From assembly GCF_001620365.2 (NCBI RefSeq), contig NZ_LQMT02000034.1, positions 1 through 64,000 on the forward strand: a stretch of DNA of 64,000 nucleotides, read 5' to 3'. The first letter of the stretch is position 1, and each line of letters opens with the position of its first letter. Position numbers and translations under genes: made by a program. The notes under the pieces are model-generated. The model was not told where the DNA came from. It searched no databases and saw nothing but the letters and a program-made list of their open reading frames with translations. Of the stretch, positions 48,601-56,889 are shown in pieces. The stretch is from Amycolatopsis keratiniphila subsp. keratiniphila. Its GTDB lineage: Bacteria; Actinomycetota; Actinomycetes; Mycobacteriales; Pseudonocardiaceae.

Positions 48601-49660
48601 AGGCCAGCGAAGTCCCGTCCGGGGAGAAGGCGGGATCGGCTTCGTCCGCGTCCGGCCGGTTCGTGAGGTCGCGGCGGTCGCCGCCGCGCGCGTCCGCGCT
48701 CCAGATGTCGGTGGTGGCCCCGCCGCGGAGCTGGGTGAACACCGGCTGCCCGTCGGCGCGGAACGTCGGTTCGGTCTCGCCGACGCCGGACAGCGCGGAG
48801 ATGACCGAGACCTGGCCACCCGCGACCTGTTTGACGTCACCGAGCGGATCCGGCTGACGAGTGGTGAAGGCCAGCCGCGTGCCGTCCGGCGACCACGCCG
48901 GCTCGGAGGAGTCACCTGGTTCCGGCACCGCCCGGGTGACCGCGCCGCCGGTGTCGGCCACGACCACGACATCCCCGCCGGGGTCGAATCTGGTGGTGGT
49001 GAACGCGATCCGGGAACCGGTGGGGGCCCAGGCGGGCTGGGTGTCCGCGCCGGGGTCGGCGGTCAGGCGCGTCGGCGCGCCACCGCGCGAGGGCACGGTG
49101 TAGAGGTCACCAGCCGGATCCTCGCCGGTACCGCTGAACACGAGACGGCCGCCGTCTGGCGACCAGCTCGGCGAATCGTCCGCAGCCGGTCCGGAGGTCA
49201 CCTGGCGCAGCCCGCGGCCGTCGACGCCGATCACGAAGATGTCCTTGCTGCCCATGCGTTCCGAGACGAACGCGACCGACGAACCGTCGGGTGACAACGC
49301 CGGATGCGTGTCGGTTGTCGCGTCGTCGGTCAGGCGCACCGGAACCCGGGTGCCGTCGCGCAGGTACCAGAGCTCGCCGTCGCGCTCGGCCCGTCTGCTC
49401 ACCCACACCAGGCCGCCTTTGCCCGCGGACGCGTCGGAATCGACGCTTCCGACGTCCGGCGGCAGAGCCGCCACCACGCCCGCACCGGAGACCTGGAACA
49501 AGCCGGTGGTCGCGGCGCTGACGTAGCCGACGCGGTACGGCGCGGCGGGAGGCGCGGGCTGCTGCGCCGCGGTCGGCGCGAGCACCCCGGTGATCGCCGC
49601 TCCGCCCAGCACCGCGACGAACGCGATCGCCGCCACCGCTCGGTTCGGGCGCATGGTCAT
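45674..49660 (-). CDS. Large secreted TolB-like propeller / VWA / repeat protein, CIS-associated
   Basis: This protein of about 1328 residues has a signal peptide (MRPNRAVAAIAFVAVLGGAAITG). Residues about 50-490 carry many PD40/TolB propeller motifs of the form PAWSPDGTRLAFTT. A von Willebrand A domain follows (VVLLMDQTGSMGGVIEQVKT, with MIDAS residues DxTGS). Then come a HYR-like domain, a further propeller segment, two DUF11-like beta domains (FVVTNRGATASPGVGL, YLVHNGSQAPMPSV) and a C-terminal beta domain. It has no clear anchor. It lies in the CIS operon, 11 bp after the zinc-ribbon membrane protein gene. A surface adhesion or scaffold role is possible; the exact function is unknown. Confidence 0.82.
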   Translation of the reverse strand: MTMRPNRAVAAIAFVAVLGGAAITGVLAPTAAQQPAPPAAPYRVGYVSAATTGLFQVSGAGVVAALPPDVGSVDSDASAGKGGLVWVSRRAERDGELWYLRDGTRVPVRLTDDATTDTHPALSPDGSSVAFVSERMGSKDIFVIGVDGRGLRQVTSGPAADDSPSWSPDGGRLVFSGTGEDPAGDLYTVPSRGGAPTRLTADPGADTQPAWAPTGSRIAFTTTRFDPGGDVVVVADTGGAVTRAVPEPGDSSEPAWSPDGTRLAFTTRQPDPLGDVKQVAGGQVSVISALSGVGETEPTFRADGQPVFTQLRGGATTDIWSADARGGDRRDLTNRPDADEADPAFSPDGTSLAYTEFGTGEVRTSRIVVANADGGAPRSLTGAEDGKRERHPAWSPDATKIAFTRTVSIGEGSDSFVRIVRVADGRVLGDIPIPAHLRGDDSQPVWSADGTKITLTRAATRIGPPGPSRVDPATVDVPMGRGGSARIAKTVQTDRIRPLPDVVLLMDQTGSMGGVIEQVKTNLGTVIDSVREREKEAHFAVAAFGDAGDPEPRPFDVQQPLTPAGTEAERKLLSDAFARIEATGGGDTAEDWLLALRKVATGAITFRPGSSRVVVLVGDAASHETPPRAEVIAALNAAKISVVAVPAVTGSSTDPDRGLDARGQATAITSATSGVLTPDTDAGRISEAIIAGIGDLPVSVQPVSFCDPGLAMTFDPAGPQSVPGGTNARFTETVTVSQTAVVGAFLRCRVEFRLNGESTVRPGYTENVTVRVKDPALPLITLHDRTVTGTGPMVIEYPATAVDVDGSPLEPSCTPLSGSLFPVGATTVTCTARGKNGTAVETAVMAVAPPGEDRRKQLWQVTLTQPSPDVVVPGDQRDLSSRFGPGCGAGAEGAADVSPDGATLAFQSGNALVCVAPADGGQGRILVQRTGFVDDPAWSPDGGLVAYTNSPGESSPRIAVVPFTGGDGRILIDGPGGASQPTFQRIPDLAVSANAVPAAIPFEGLTTFEFVVTNRGATASPGVGLFVRLTAGLRPGAVLPTKGTCTPELVCAFGTLVPGEEVRVRFGATGLAAGTQAATGTVTTTGPDAEARDDSATAVVTVGEKPAPPVTPGSLSVGMSVSAVPLFVGGDDVVLTYLVHNGSQAPMPSVRLTTQLPPGLPATSAAPGCVPGSCALGTVGPGQTVTVRISLAAKAAFDGQVSGTVSTTGPDNNAGDNTATARVLVRQPVVEVDPKIGTLGFVPRVRGTDFPPGAMVRLAWSTGISAPGLVRVGPDGRFEAHFLIFHHDLIGPRTVNVTSVGGVKFGAVGSNPILVVLRTLQPPFITRG

Positions 49661-49671
49661 CCAGTCCTTCC

Positions 49672-50646
49672 TCAGCCGGCCTCGAACAGCTCGATCTCGG
49701 AGATCGCCACGTCCATGCCGTCCAGCGAGCGATGCAGCCCGACCACGTGCAGCTCGACACCCGTCGCACCCGCGCTGTTCTCGATCGGGATCTCCTGGGC
49801 GTCCGGCGTATCGGCCAGCACCATGTCGTAGGTCTTGCCGGTGGAGAACACGAGATGCAGGGTCTTCGGCCGGTGCGCGGCCTGGAAGTTCGCGCCGTTG
49901 CCGGAGTGCACGATCGCCTTCCGCAGATCCACTGGACGGTCGAAGGTGAACACCAGTACGGGTTCGCCCTGGCCGGCAGCCGCCCAGAAGGTGTTCTTCG
50001 CGTTGTCGCTGACCAGGCTCCCCGGATGGCCGGGCGACTGCGCGCTCGCGGTCACCTTGCTCGGGCGTACCGGGTTCAGCTTCGTCTCGAAGATCCCCGT
50101 CACCTGACTCCACAGGCCGACCGCGGCGGTGTTGATCGCTCCCCGGAACGGTTGGTACAGCGCGTAGATCAGCGCCGAGAGCACCAGCATCACCGCGATC
50201 ACCCGCCGGACGGCCTTACCCACCTGGCGGCGCGCGGCACCGGCGCGGCCCACGCGACGGCGGACACCGTCCTTCCCCGGCCGCTCCCCCGCCTTGTGTT
50301 CCCGGGGGCCGCAGCGGAACAGTCGCCGCCACCACGACGTCTTCACGACCTCCGATTCGGCCAGCGACGCGCCGCAGCGGCCGCAGAAGTTGCGAGTGGG
50401 CACGTTGCCCTTGCCGCATCTGCCACAGATCAGGTCCCCCGGGTTGAGGACCTGCTCCTCGACCGTCCGCTGCTGCGGCTGCCGGACCGGCGCGAGCGGT
50501 TCGGCGGGCTGCACGACCTGGTGCTGGGCGACCGGCCGGCTCACCGCGACGGATTCCTCGTCGTCCCATTTCAGGTACCGCCCGCATTCGCCGCAGAACT
50601 CGACGTCGGCAGGCCCCTGATGCCCGCATTCCCGGTAGATGACCAT
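49672..50646 (-). CDS. Zinc-ribbon membrane protein with C-terminal carbohydrate-binding-like domain, CIS-associated
   Basis: This 324-residue protein has two zinc-ribbon units (C7, C18/C21; C74/C77, C88/C91), a basic Arg-rich stretch, one membrane helix at about 149-165 and an extracytoplasmic domain (about 180-324) that looks like a discoidin/NADase-type glycan-binding fold (GSLVSDNAKNTFWAA, then VTGVELHVVGLHR). The N-terminus is cytoplasmic. It follows the baseplate genes directly, with GGAGGGG before its ATG. A membrane protein called CisA is known to be needed for CIS function in Streptomyces; this gene is the best candidate here for such an attachment factor, subject to alignment. Confidence 0.82.
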   Translation of the reverse strand: MVIYRECGHQGPADVEFCGECGRYLKWDDEESVAVSRPVAQHQVVQPAEPLAPVRQPQQRTVEEQVLNPGDLICGRCGKGNVPTRNFCGRCGASLAESEVVKTSWWRRLFRCGPREHKAGERPGKDGVRRRVGRAGAARRQVGKAVRRVIAVMLVLSALIYALYQPFRGAINTAAVGLWSQVTGIFETKLNPVRPSKVTASAQSPGHPGSLVSDNAKNTFWAAAGQGEPVLVFTFDRPVDLRKAIVHSGNGANFQAAHRPKTLHLVFSTGKTYDMVLADTPDAQEIPIENSAGATGVELHVVGLHRSLDGMDVAISEIELFEAG

Positions 50647-50649
50647 CCG

Positions 50650-51189
50650 CTACCCCTCCACCACTTCCACCGTGACGCGCACGTGGGCGGGCACCGCGTC
50701 CACGACCGTCGCCGTCAGCCGCCGTTCGTCGATCCGGCTCCGATCGGGCACCCGCACGCGTACGTGGACCCACGGCGGCCCCGGATCCGGGAGCGGCGCT
50801 CCGGGCTCCGGCGACGCCACGACACCGCCGCTGTCGGTCACCTCGACCGCGCCACCGGTCAGCAGCCGCACGTGCTCGGCGAGCCCGCGCTGTGTGCCGC
50901 GCCACCGATGCAGTTCGACCGACCGGGTCACGAGTTCGCGCAGCCGGACCGGGCTCCAGCCTTCGTCGACCCGCAGCGCCACCCAATGCGCCAGCCAGCC
51001 GACGAAATCCTCCGGTGCCAGATTCGGGTCGAGGTAACCGGAAAAGTTGTCCAGCGTCACGAAAACCGGTGCGAGCACTTCGTCGAGCGCACCGGTGAAG
51101 CCCTGGACGAACCGGTCCTCGGCGTAGACCGAGGGCAGTTGCTCGCCGATCGGATGCGGGCTCGGCAGCCCGGGCACGGCCGCTCTCAT
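50650..51189 (-). CDS. cis12: CIS baseplate protein, phage tail protein I / Afp12-like
   Basis: This 179-residue protein begins MRAAVPGLPSPHPIGEQLPSVYAEDRFVQGFTGALDEVLAPVFVTLDN and continues FVGWLAHWVALRVDEGWSPVRLRELV. That is the pattern of tail protein I-like baseplate wedge components in contractile systems. It overlaps the gp6/J-like gene by 4 bp (ATGA), which fits the usual pairing of the two wedge proteins in one complex. Confidence 0.88.
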   Translation of the reverse strand: MRAAVPGLPSPHPIGEQLPSVYAEDRFVQGFTGALDEVLAPVFVTLDNFSGYLDPNLAPEDFVGWLAHWVALRVDEGWSPVRLRELVTRSVELHRWRGTQRGLAEHVRLLTGGAVEVTDSGGVVASPEPGAPLPDPGPPWVHVRVRVPDRSRIDERRLTATVVDAVPAHVRVTVEVVEG

Positions 51190-53150
51190 CGGTCACTCTC
51201 CCGGACCCGGACCTGGTGCCCGAACGAGAACGCGAGCGCGTGGGGCGGCAGGTCGAGCCGGTCGACCTGCTCACCGCGTTCCCGCGTGACCGGGTTGGCC
51301 GCGAACAGGCGTACGTCCTCCACCATCTCGACCCCAGGAAGCCGTTGCAGCACCGCGAAAACCTCACCGGACTGCACCGGACGCCCGAACGGCCAGCCGT
51401 CGCCGTCCGGCCCGCCGGTGAGCGGGTTGAAGTAGTCGTAGAGCGCCTGCGTCGCCCGCGGGCCGAGGGTGCCGGGGCTGGTCCGGCGGCGCGACCGCAG
51501 CCGGGCGACGACCGTGACCCCGTGGTAGAACGGCGCTTCCACGGACACGAGGGCGCCGACACAGCGGCGTTCGTCCAGATAACGCTCGATCCGGGTCCGC
51601 ATCCCGGGGTCGAGCATCAGCGTCGCGAACTTCAGCTCGCCGGTGTCGGGGACGGCGGGCACGACGAGGACGCGGATCGCGCCGGTCTCGCGGCCGTCAG
51701 GGCCGTGCGCAGGTACACAGCGCACCCTCGCCGCCTCGGGTGCCGCTTCGCGGGCGAGCTGTTCGTAGTCCTCGGCGGTGACGGCGCGGTCGCGGGTGCG
51801 CAGCAGCAGCGGGCCGCGGACCGCCGCGTCCCGCACCGACTCGCCGTCCACCCCGCCGGTCGCCGGCCGCCGGTTCACCACGCTGCTGACGAACGGGATC
51901 GGATCCCGTTGCACCTCCAGCACTTCACGGGCGACGTTCCCGCGCCGGCCGCCTCCCGCCCGGTACGACGGCACCCGGATCGCGGCGGCCTTGGCCGGAA
52001 CGGCGCCGTAGTACCGGACGCCGCCCTCGGGCTGGCGCACGGCGGGACCGAACGCGATCTCACCGGCGACCCGGTCGAGCTGGACGTGCCGGTCGTCCGG
52101 GCCCGACTCGGCGAACGAGGACACCTCGGTCCATTCCTGCCAGCCGTCGGGACCGGACACCTCCACGATCAGCTCGTCCCCGCCGGCGACCACCGGACGC
52201 CTGCCGAGCGGGAACCGCTGCCCGGGCAGACCGTCGGAGGTGCCGACGATCTCGCCGTGCACGATCTCGGCGTGCACCGCGCCGACCGTGCCGCCGATGG
52301 TCGACACCTCGACCGAGCGCAGCCGCGGCGACCGCTGGAAGAACGGCTGGTTCTGCTTCGGTTCCGTCAAGCGGCAACGAATCCAGCCCGCGTGCCGCCC
52401 GGCGAGCACCGACGCCGTATGCCCCGGCGGCACGTGCAGCACGACGTCCCCGGGCCGGTTGAACGCGCCGGTGCTGTCCCGGTCGATCTCGCCGTCGGCC
52501 CAGCCGTGCCCGTCCCAGGCCTCCCACACCCACGGCGGGTCGTGCGGATCGACGCCCTGCCCCTCGACCTCGCAGTCCATCCGCAGCAGCACCGCGCAGC
52601 CGGGCACGGCGTCCGACAGTCCGAAGTAGACGGCGTCGCCGGGCGCGGGGTTTTCGGCGAAACACGCGGGTTCGCCGCCGACCAGCAGCCCGTCGGTGCG
52701 GTCGACCGGCGGCACACCGGGGTCCGCGTCACCGGTGGCCAGGCCCGTGAGCGAGCACGGCACGATCGTCAGCGTGCGCTCGACGGTGAACACGACGGGA
52801 TCCTCGACCTCGTCGCGCACACTCGCGACCTGTTTCCCCGCGGAGACGACCACCGGGACGTCGCGTGCCGCGGAAAGCCAGAACGTCACGTCGGTACGCG
52901 CGGCGGTCGGCGCGAACAACCGCACGCCGATGAGATCGAGGAACCGCAGGTAGTGCAGGTCCGGCACCCGGTTGAGCCGGTAGAGCACCTGGTCGACCAT
53001 CTGCGCGAAGGTCTCGATCAACGTCACGCCGGGGTCGGAGACGTTGTGATCCGTCCATTCCGGACAGTTGCGCTGGACGAGGTACTTGGCTTCGTCGACC
53101 AGGTCCTGGAAGCGACGGTCGTCGAGGTTGGGCATGGGCAGTGACATCAC
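51186..53150 (-). CDS. cis11: CIS baseplate wedge protein, gp6/J / Afp11-like
   Basis: This 654-residue protein shows the conserved wedge start LDDRRFQDLVDEAKYLVQRNCPEWTDHNVSDPGVTLIETFAQMVDQVLYRLN and the C-terminal baseplate_J core (LRTRDRAVTAEDYEQLAREAAPEAARV, then DPGMRTRIERYLDERR). In contractile tails this protein builds the ring around the hub and triggers sheath contraction. It starts at GTG 53150, overlapping the gp25 stop, or ATG 53147. Its length is usual for actinobacterial homologues. Confidence 0.93.
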   Translation of the reverse strand: MMSLPMPNLDDRRFQDLVDEAKYLVQRNCPEWTDHNVSDPGVTLIETFAQMVDQVLYRLNRVPDLHYLRFLDLIGVRLFAPTAARTDVTFWLSAARDVPVVVSAGKQVASVRDEVEDPVVFTVERTLTIVPCSLTGLATGDADPGVPPVDRTDGLLVGGEPACFAENPAPGDAVYFGLSDAVPGCAVLLRMDCEVEGQGVDPHDPPWVWEAWDGHGWADGEIDRDSTGAFNRPGDVVLHVPPGHTASVLAGRHAGWIRCRLTEPKQNQPFFQRSPRLRSVEVSTIGGTVGAVHAEIVHGEIVGTSDGLPGQRFPLGRRPVVAGGDELIVEVSGPDGWQEWTEVSSFAESGPDDRHVQLDRVAGEIAFGPAVRQPEGGVRYYGAVPAKAAAIRVPSYRAGGGRRGNVAREVLEVQRDPIPFVSSVVNRRPATGGVDGESVRDAAVRGPLLLRTRDRAVTAEDYEQLAREAAPEAARVRCVPAHGPDGRETGAIRVLVVPAVPDTGELKFATLMLDPGMRTRIERYLDERRCVGALVSVEAPFYHGVTVVARLRSRRRTSPGTLGPRATQALYDYFNPLTGGPDGDGWPFGRPVQSGEVFAVLQRLPGVEMVEDVRLFAANPVTRERGEQVDRLDLPPHALAFSFGHQVRVRESDR

Positions 53151-53557
53151 GCACCGTCCTCAGTGGACTCGTGCGGTGGGATGACGTAGAACGGGAACAC
53201 CAGATTGCGCGGATCGTTGGTCCCGCGCAGGTGGTATTTGATGTCGATCAGCAACGTGCCGCGCTCGGCCTCGGAGAAGCCGACCACGACGTCGGTGAGC
53301 GTGATCCGCGGCTCCCACCGCTCCAGCGCGGTGCGCACCTCGTAGGCGATCTGCCCGGCGGTGGCCGAGTCCGCGGGCGCGAACACGAGATCGTGCACCG
53401 CGCAGCCGAACTCGGGCCGCATCGGCCGCTCGCCGGGGGCGGTGGCCAGGATCAACCGGATGCTCTCGACGACCTCGCGCTCCCCGCCGACCAGGGCGAT
53501 CGACCCCGTCGCGTCGGTGCGCACCGGGAAAGCCAGCCCCCTGCCCAGGAAATCCAT
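53147..53557 (-). CDS. cis9: CIS baseplate protein, GPW/gp25 family (Afp9-like)
   Basis: This 136-residue protein has the gp25 pattern MDFLGRGLAFPVRTDATGSIALVGGEREVVESIRLILATAPGERPMRPEFG and an ERWEPRITLTDV motif. The EPR signature is the sheath-initiator contact of the family. It sits between the PAAR tip gene and the J-like wedge gene, as in other CIS clusters. Confidence 0.93.
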   Translation of the reverse strand: MDFLGRGLAFPVRTDATGSIALVGGEREVVESIRLILATAPGERPMRPEFGCAVHDLVFAPADSATAGQIAYEVRTALERWEPRITLTDVVVGFSEAERGTLLIDIKYHLRGTNDPRNLVFPFYVIPPHESTEDGA

Positions 53558-53558
53558 G

Positions 53559-53840
53559 TCACCCTCCGATCAGGACGGTCGGGCAGCCCAGGACGATCGG
53601 CGCGCCACAGGCGGCCATGTCACCCATGCGGGCCGCGGGCAGGCCGCCGATCAGCACCGTCGGGCAGCCCGGCGGCGCGATCGGCGTCGGCGGATGCACC
53701 GCGGGCGGCGGGAACGAGCAGGTGTGCGGCGTGCCGACGGTGGCGGCGGGCACCCCGCCGATGAGCACGGTCGGCACACCGGGCCCGACGATGACGCCCG
53801 GATGCCCGGTCGGGTCGCCGACCCTCGCGGCTGGTGGCAT
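53559..53840 (-). CDS. cis10: PAAR-domain spike tip protein (Afp10-like)
   Basis: This 93-residue protein is a PAAR cone: MPPAARVGDPTGHPGVI, two PTVLIGG repeats with Ala/Gly turns, PHTCSF and a final CPTVLIGG. The PAAR tip caps the VgrG spike and binds a metal with its His/Cys residues. I choose ATG 53840 because GGGAG lies about 6 nt upstream; a GTG at 53846 is too close to it. It is encoded directly after the VgrG gene. Confidence 0.93.
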   Translation of the reverse strand: MPPAARVGDPTGHPGVIVGPGVPTVLIGGVPAATVGTPHTCSFPPPAVHPPTPIAPPGCPTVLIGGLPAARMGDMAACGAPIVLGCPTVLIGG

Positions 53841-53851
53841 GCCCACTCCCC

Positions 53852-55672
53852 TCAGTTGATCTTGACCACGCCGCCGCGCACGGTCACGACACCGCTCGCG
53901 CTCAGCTCCGCCTGGCCCTGCCCCTTGACCGAAACCGTCGCGCCTTCGACGGTCACACCAGCCGTGCCCGAAAGCTTCAGGCTGCTGCGCGCCTCGACGG
54001 TCGCCTCGGTCGCCGACTGCACGGACACCTTCTGGCCCTTGAGCTCCAGCGGACCGCTGCCCGCGTCGATGCTCACCCCGTTCCGCGCCTTCACCGTGAC
54101 GCCCTTGCCGCTGGTCACCTCGATCATCTGGTTCTTCTGGTCGAGCTTGACCACGAGCTTCCCGTCCCCGGACGCGACGACGATGCCGTCCTGTTCGGCG
54201 AATTCGAGCTTGTGCCCCTTGCGGGAGACGAAACCCCGCACGGCGATCTCACCGCTGTTGCCGTCGATCGGCGACGCGGTGAACTTCGGCACCGCGTCTA
54301 CGCCGTTATACAACCCGCCGAGCACGTACGGCGCCTCGAAATCGCCTTGCTCGAAGCCGACGAGCACTTCGTCGCCGACCTCGGACATCACCATCGCGCC
54401 CCGCCCGTTCCCGGCACCGGGTTGCACCGTGCGCGCCCAGTTGCTGGTGAAGTTCTGATCCAGCCAGGGAAAGGTCAGCTTGACCCGGCCGAGCCCCGCC
54501 GGATCCTTGGCGTCGCTGACCACCGCGGGCACCACTCCTGGCCAAGCCGACGTCCTGGAGCCACCGGCGACCAGCCCGTAGAGAGAACGTTCCTGCCTGC
54601 CGGAGACGGCGAACTCGGTGGTGTAGCCGACTTCCGCGTTGAACAGGTGCCGGGTGCTGGTGAGCGTGTACTTGCCGGCGAACGGTTTGCCGACCCCGGT
54701 CAGCGTCACCGCCGCGCCCGCCCGGAGCTTCGGGTTGCCCTTGGCCACCCCGTCGAGTTCGGTGCAGGCGCCGCCGAGCCGTTCGGACAGCGCGACCGCC
54801 GCCGCCTTGGTCTCGGCCTGGGTCCGCCGCGGCGTATCCGCCGAGACGTACTTGGGGCTGGCGAACTTTTTCGCGAGCGAGACCGGGTCGACACCTTCGA
54901 CCTCGGTTCCCGCGTTCTTCGGTTTCTCGGTTGCCGACAGGGGCTGCTTCCTGGTGATGTCCCAGCCGCGGGCCTCGACCTCGGGCACCTGCTCGGCCGC
55001 GGTGACACTGGCGCGCAGGCTGACCAGCGTCCGGTGTGCCTCCAGCACCAACGGATCGGTGTTGGCCTTCGCGGTGGTGGCGGGTGCGGCCGACGGCTTC
55101 TCCGTGAGGCGGAAGTTCAGCGCGCCCTCGCGCACGACGATCTGGGCGCCGACCGACTCCGCCAGCCGGGACAGGAAATCCCAGTCGCTGACGTTGTCCT
55201 GGCTGAATTGCGTATGCGGACGGCCGCCGACCCCGGGTACCGGATCGATCTTGCCGACCTTCAGCCCGGCGCGCTGCGTCACCTTGGTGACGACGTCCGC
55301 GAGGCTCATCCCCGGATAGACCGCGACCCGGCGGCCACGGAACAGCCGGTGCGCGTGGTCGTAGCCGCGGACTTCGGTGAAGGTGCCGATCCGGTCGAGG
55401 TCGATCGCGACCGCGGTGACCTCGCCGGAAAGCAGTTCCTGCGGGGCTTCGGGATCGGAGGTCTGCACCTTCAGCTTGATCGGCGCGCCGACGGTGAACT
55501 TCCCCTTGTCCAGCACCACGTGCCCGGAGTCGCGGAACCGCAGGACGAACATGTCCGGCAGGTTCCGGCTGTCGTCGACGTAGGCGTAGGAGAGCAGCGT
55601 CTTCACGTCGTCGGGAAGCGGGCCCCCGGCGACCTCGACGACGAGGTTGTTCGCGAAACTCTCGTTAGCCAT
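53852..55672 (-). CDS. cis8: VgrG-like spike/hub protein (Afp8-like)
   Basis: This 606-residue protein has a gp27-like hub half (about 1-370: VGGRPHTQFSQDNVSDWDFLSRLAESVGA, RAGAAVTLTGVGKPFAGKYTLT), a gp5-like OB fold (about 380-460: DPAGLGRVKLTFPWLD, GRGAMVMSEVGDEVLVGFEQGD) and a C-terminal beta-helix spike. The spike has short repeats such as GVTVKARNGVSIDAGSGPL and GTAGVTVEGATVSVKGQG. It trimerises at the tube tip and carries the PAAR protein. Its start overlaps the LysM gene stop by 8 bp. Confidence 0.94.
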   Translation of the reverse strand: MANESFANNLVVEVAGGPLPDDVKTLLSYAYVDDSRNLPDMFVLRFRDSGHVVLDKGKFTVGAPIKLKVQTSDPEAPQELLSGEVTAVAIDLDRIGTFTEVRGYDHAHRLFRGRRVAVYPGMSLADVVTKVTQRAGLKVGKIDPVPGVGGRPHTQFSQDNVSDWDFLSRLAESVGAQIVVREGALNFRLTEKPSAAPATTAKANTDPLVLEAHRTLVSLRASVTAAEQVPEVEARGWDITRKQPLSATEKPKNAGTEVEGVDPVSLAKKFASPKYVSADTPRRTQAETKAAAVALSERLGGACTELDGVAKGNPKLRAGAAVTLTGVGKPFAGKYTLTSTRHLFNAEVGYTTEFAVSGRQERSLYGLVAGGSRTSAWPGVVPAVVSDAKDPAGLGRVKLTFPWLDQNFTSNWARTVQPGAGNGRGAMVMSEVGDEVLVGFEQGDFEAPYVLGGLYNGVDAVPKFTASPIDGNSGEIAVRGFVSRKGHKLEFAEQDGIVVASGDGKLVVKLDQKNQMIEVTSGKGVTVKARNGVSIDAGSGPLELKGQKVSVQSATEATVEARSSLKLSGTAGVTVEGATVSVKGQGQAELSASGVVTVRGGVVKIN

Positions 55673-56429
55673 CGAGTTCCTCCAGCGCCGGCACGAGCAA
55701 CCGGGTGCCGGGCCGCAGCCGCATCGGGTCGTCGATGTCGTTGGCGTCGGCGATCTCGCGCCACTTCCCCGCGTCGCCGTAGGCACGGAACGCCACCGCC
55801 TGCAGGGAATCACCGGCGACGAACACGTGGGTGTCCCGTGCCGCCAGCGCACCCGAGGTGGGGTTCTGCCCGCTCAGTTCGCCGGAGATCTCTTCAAGGT
55901 TCACCGTGCAGACCGCGCGCACCGGGGTGCCCGACGGCGTGAACAGCGTGTACTTCGCGGTCACACTGGCGACGTACGCGGGGAAGCCGGTCATGCCGCC
56001 CCATTTGAAGATCACCCACGGCGGCGAACCCTTGCCGTGCTGGCGGCTTTCCTCCGTGGCGACACAGCAGGTGAAGAGCTGCTCGACCTTCTTGACGACG
56101 GCGTCGTCCATCTTGTCGGTGGCGTCGAGGAACATCTCCAGCGCGAGCTTGCACGGGTCCGAGCCCTTGAACTCGGGCGGTCCGCTCTTCTTCGCGTTGC
56201 GCTGCGGATCTCGGGCCCATTTGGCGTTCTTGGTGAGCGAGAGTTCCTTGGGGTTGAACTGGAACTTGATCTCGAACAGCTTCGCGCCGGGCTGCCCGGT
56301 GCCGCCGGACTGCGGGGGTTTGCGGACCTCCAGCAGTGCGCGCTGGAGGTTGTTCGGCGCCGGTTCGCCGGAGCCGTACGCCGCGGGCGGCTGGGATCCA
56401 GCGGAGGTGAACGTGACGGGTGAGGACAT
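55665..56429 (-). CDS. cis7: CIS hub protein with C-terminal LysM (Afp7-like)
   Basis: This 254-residue protein has a tube-like core (AKLFEIKFQFNPKELSLTKNAKWARDPQRNAKKSGPPEFKGSDPCKLALEMFLDATD) and a C-terminal LysM domain (AARDTHVFVAGDSLQAVAFRAYGDAGKWREIADAN). This is the standard layout of Afp7/PVC7-type proteins, which join the tube to the spike hub. The gene starts 2 bp after the tube-initiator stop with GAAGG upstream. Confidence 0.93.
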   Translation of the reverse strand: MSSPVTFTSAGSQPPAAYGSGEPAPNNLQRALLEVRKPPQSGGTGQPGAKLFEIKFQFNPKELSLTKNAKWARDPQRNAKKSGPPEFKGSDPCKLALEMFLDATDKMDDAVVKKVEQLFTCCVATEESRQHGKGSPPWVIFKWGGMTGFPAYVASVTAKYTLFTPSGTPVRAVCTVNLEEISGELSGQNPTSGALAARDTHVFVAGDSLQAVAFRAYGDAGKWREIADANDIDDPMRLRPGTRLLVPALEELDG

Positions 56430-56431
56430 GG

Positions 56432-56878
56432 TTAGCCCTTCTTCGCCGGGCTGAGAAAGCCGTGATGGGCCAGTTCGAGCGTCTCGGTGGCGACCTTCGG
56501 CGAATCGGGCGAAAGCTGCGGACCGCTCCAGCGCACGGGGACGACACCCTCCAGCGACCAGCTGGCGATCACGGTGCCTTCGAGGGTGCGCGCTTCGATC
56601 GTCGCGGTCTTGCGCTCGATGCCGCCCGCCATACCGGCGAACCACTTCGTGATCTGCGAGCTGGCTTCGGTGACCGGGCGGGACAGTTTGATGTTGGAGT
56701 ACTTGATCCGCGTCGGAAGCTGCCAGACCATCCCGTTGTTTCCGCCCTCTTCCCGCTGCTCCATGACGAACTCGCAACCCAGCCCGTCGCAACTGCTGAA
56801 TGCGCCGAGGTTGCCGAGGTTCTTGTCGTCGAGCTTGACGACGTAACAAACGGCGACGGCTTCTTCCGCGTCCGGCAT
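56432..56878 (-). CDS. CIS tube-initiator protein, gp19-like (Afp5-like)
   Basis: This 148-residue T4 gp19-fold protein has VCYVVKLDDKNLGNLGAFSSCDGLGCEFVMEQREEGGNN and KYSNIKLSRPVTEASSQITKWFAG. It differs from the main tube protein at 59918-60361 and sits beside the LysM hub gene, as tube-initiation rings do. AAGGAG precedes the ATG at a good distance. Confidence 0.9.
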   Translation of the reverse strand: MPDAEEAVAVCYVVKLDDKNLGNLGAFSSCDGLGCEFVMEQREEGGNNGMVWQLPTRIKYSNIKLSRPVTEASSQITKWFAGMAGGIERKTATIEARTLEGTVIASWSLEGVVPVRWSGPQLSPDSPKVATETLELAHHGFLSPAKKG

Positions 56879-56889
56879 CGGCTTCTCCT

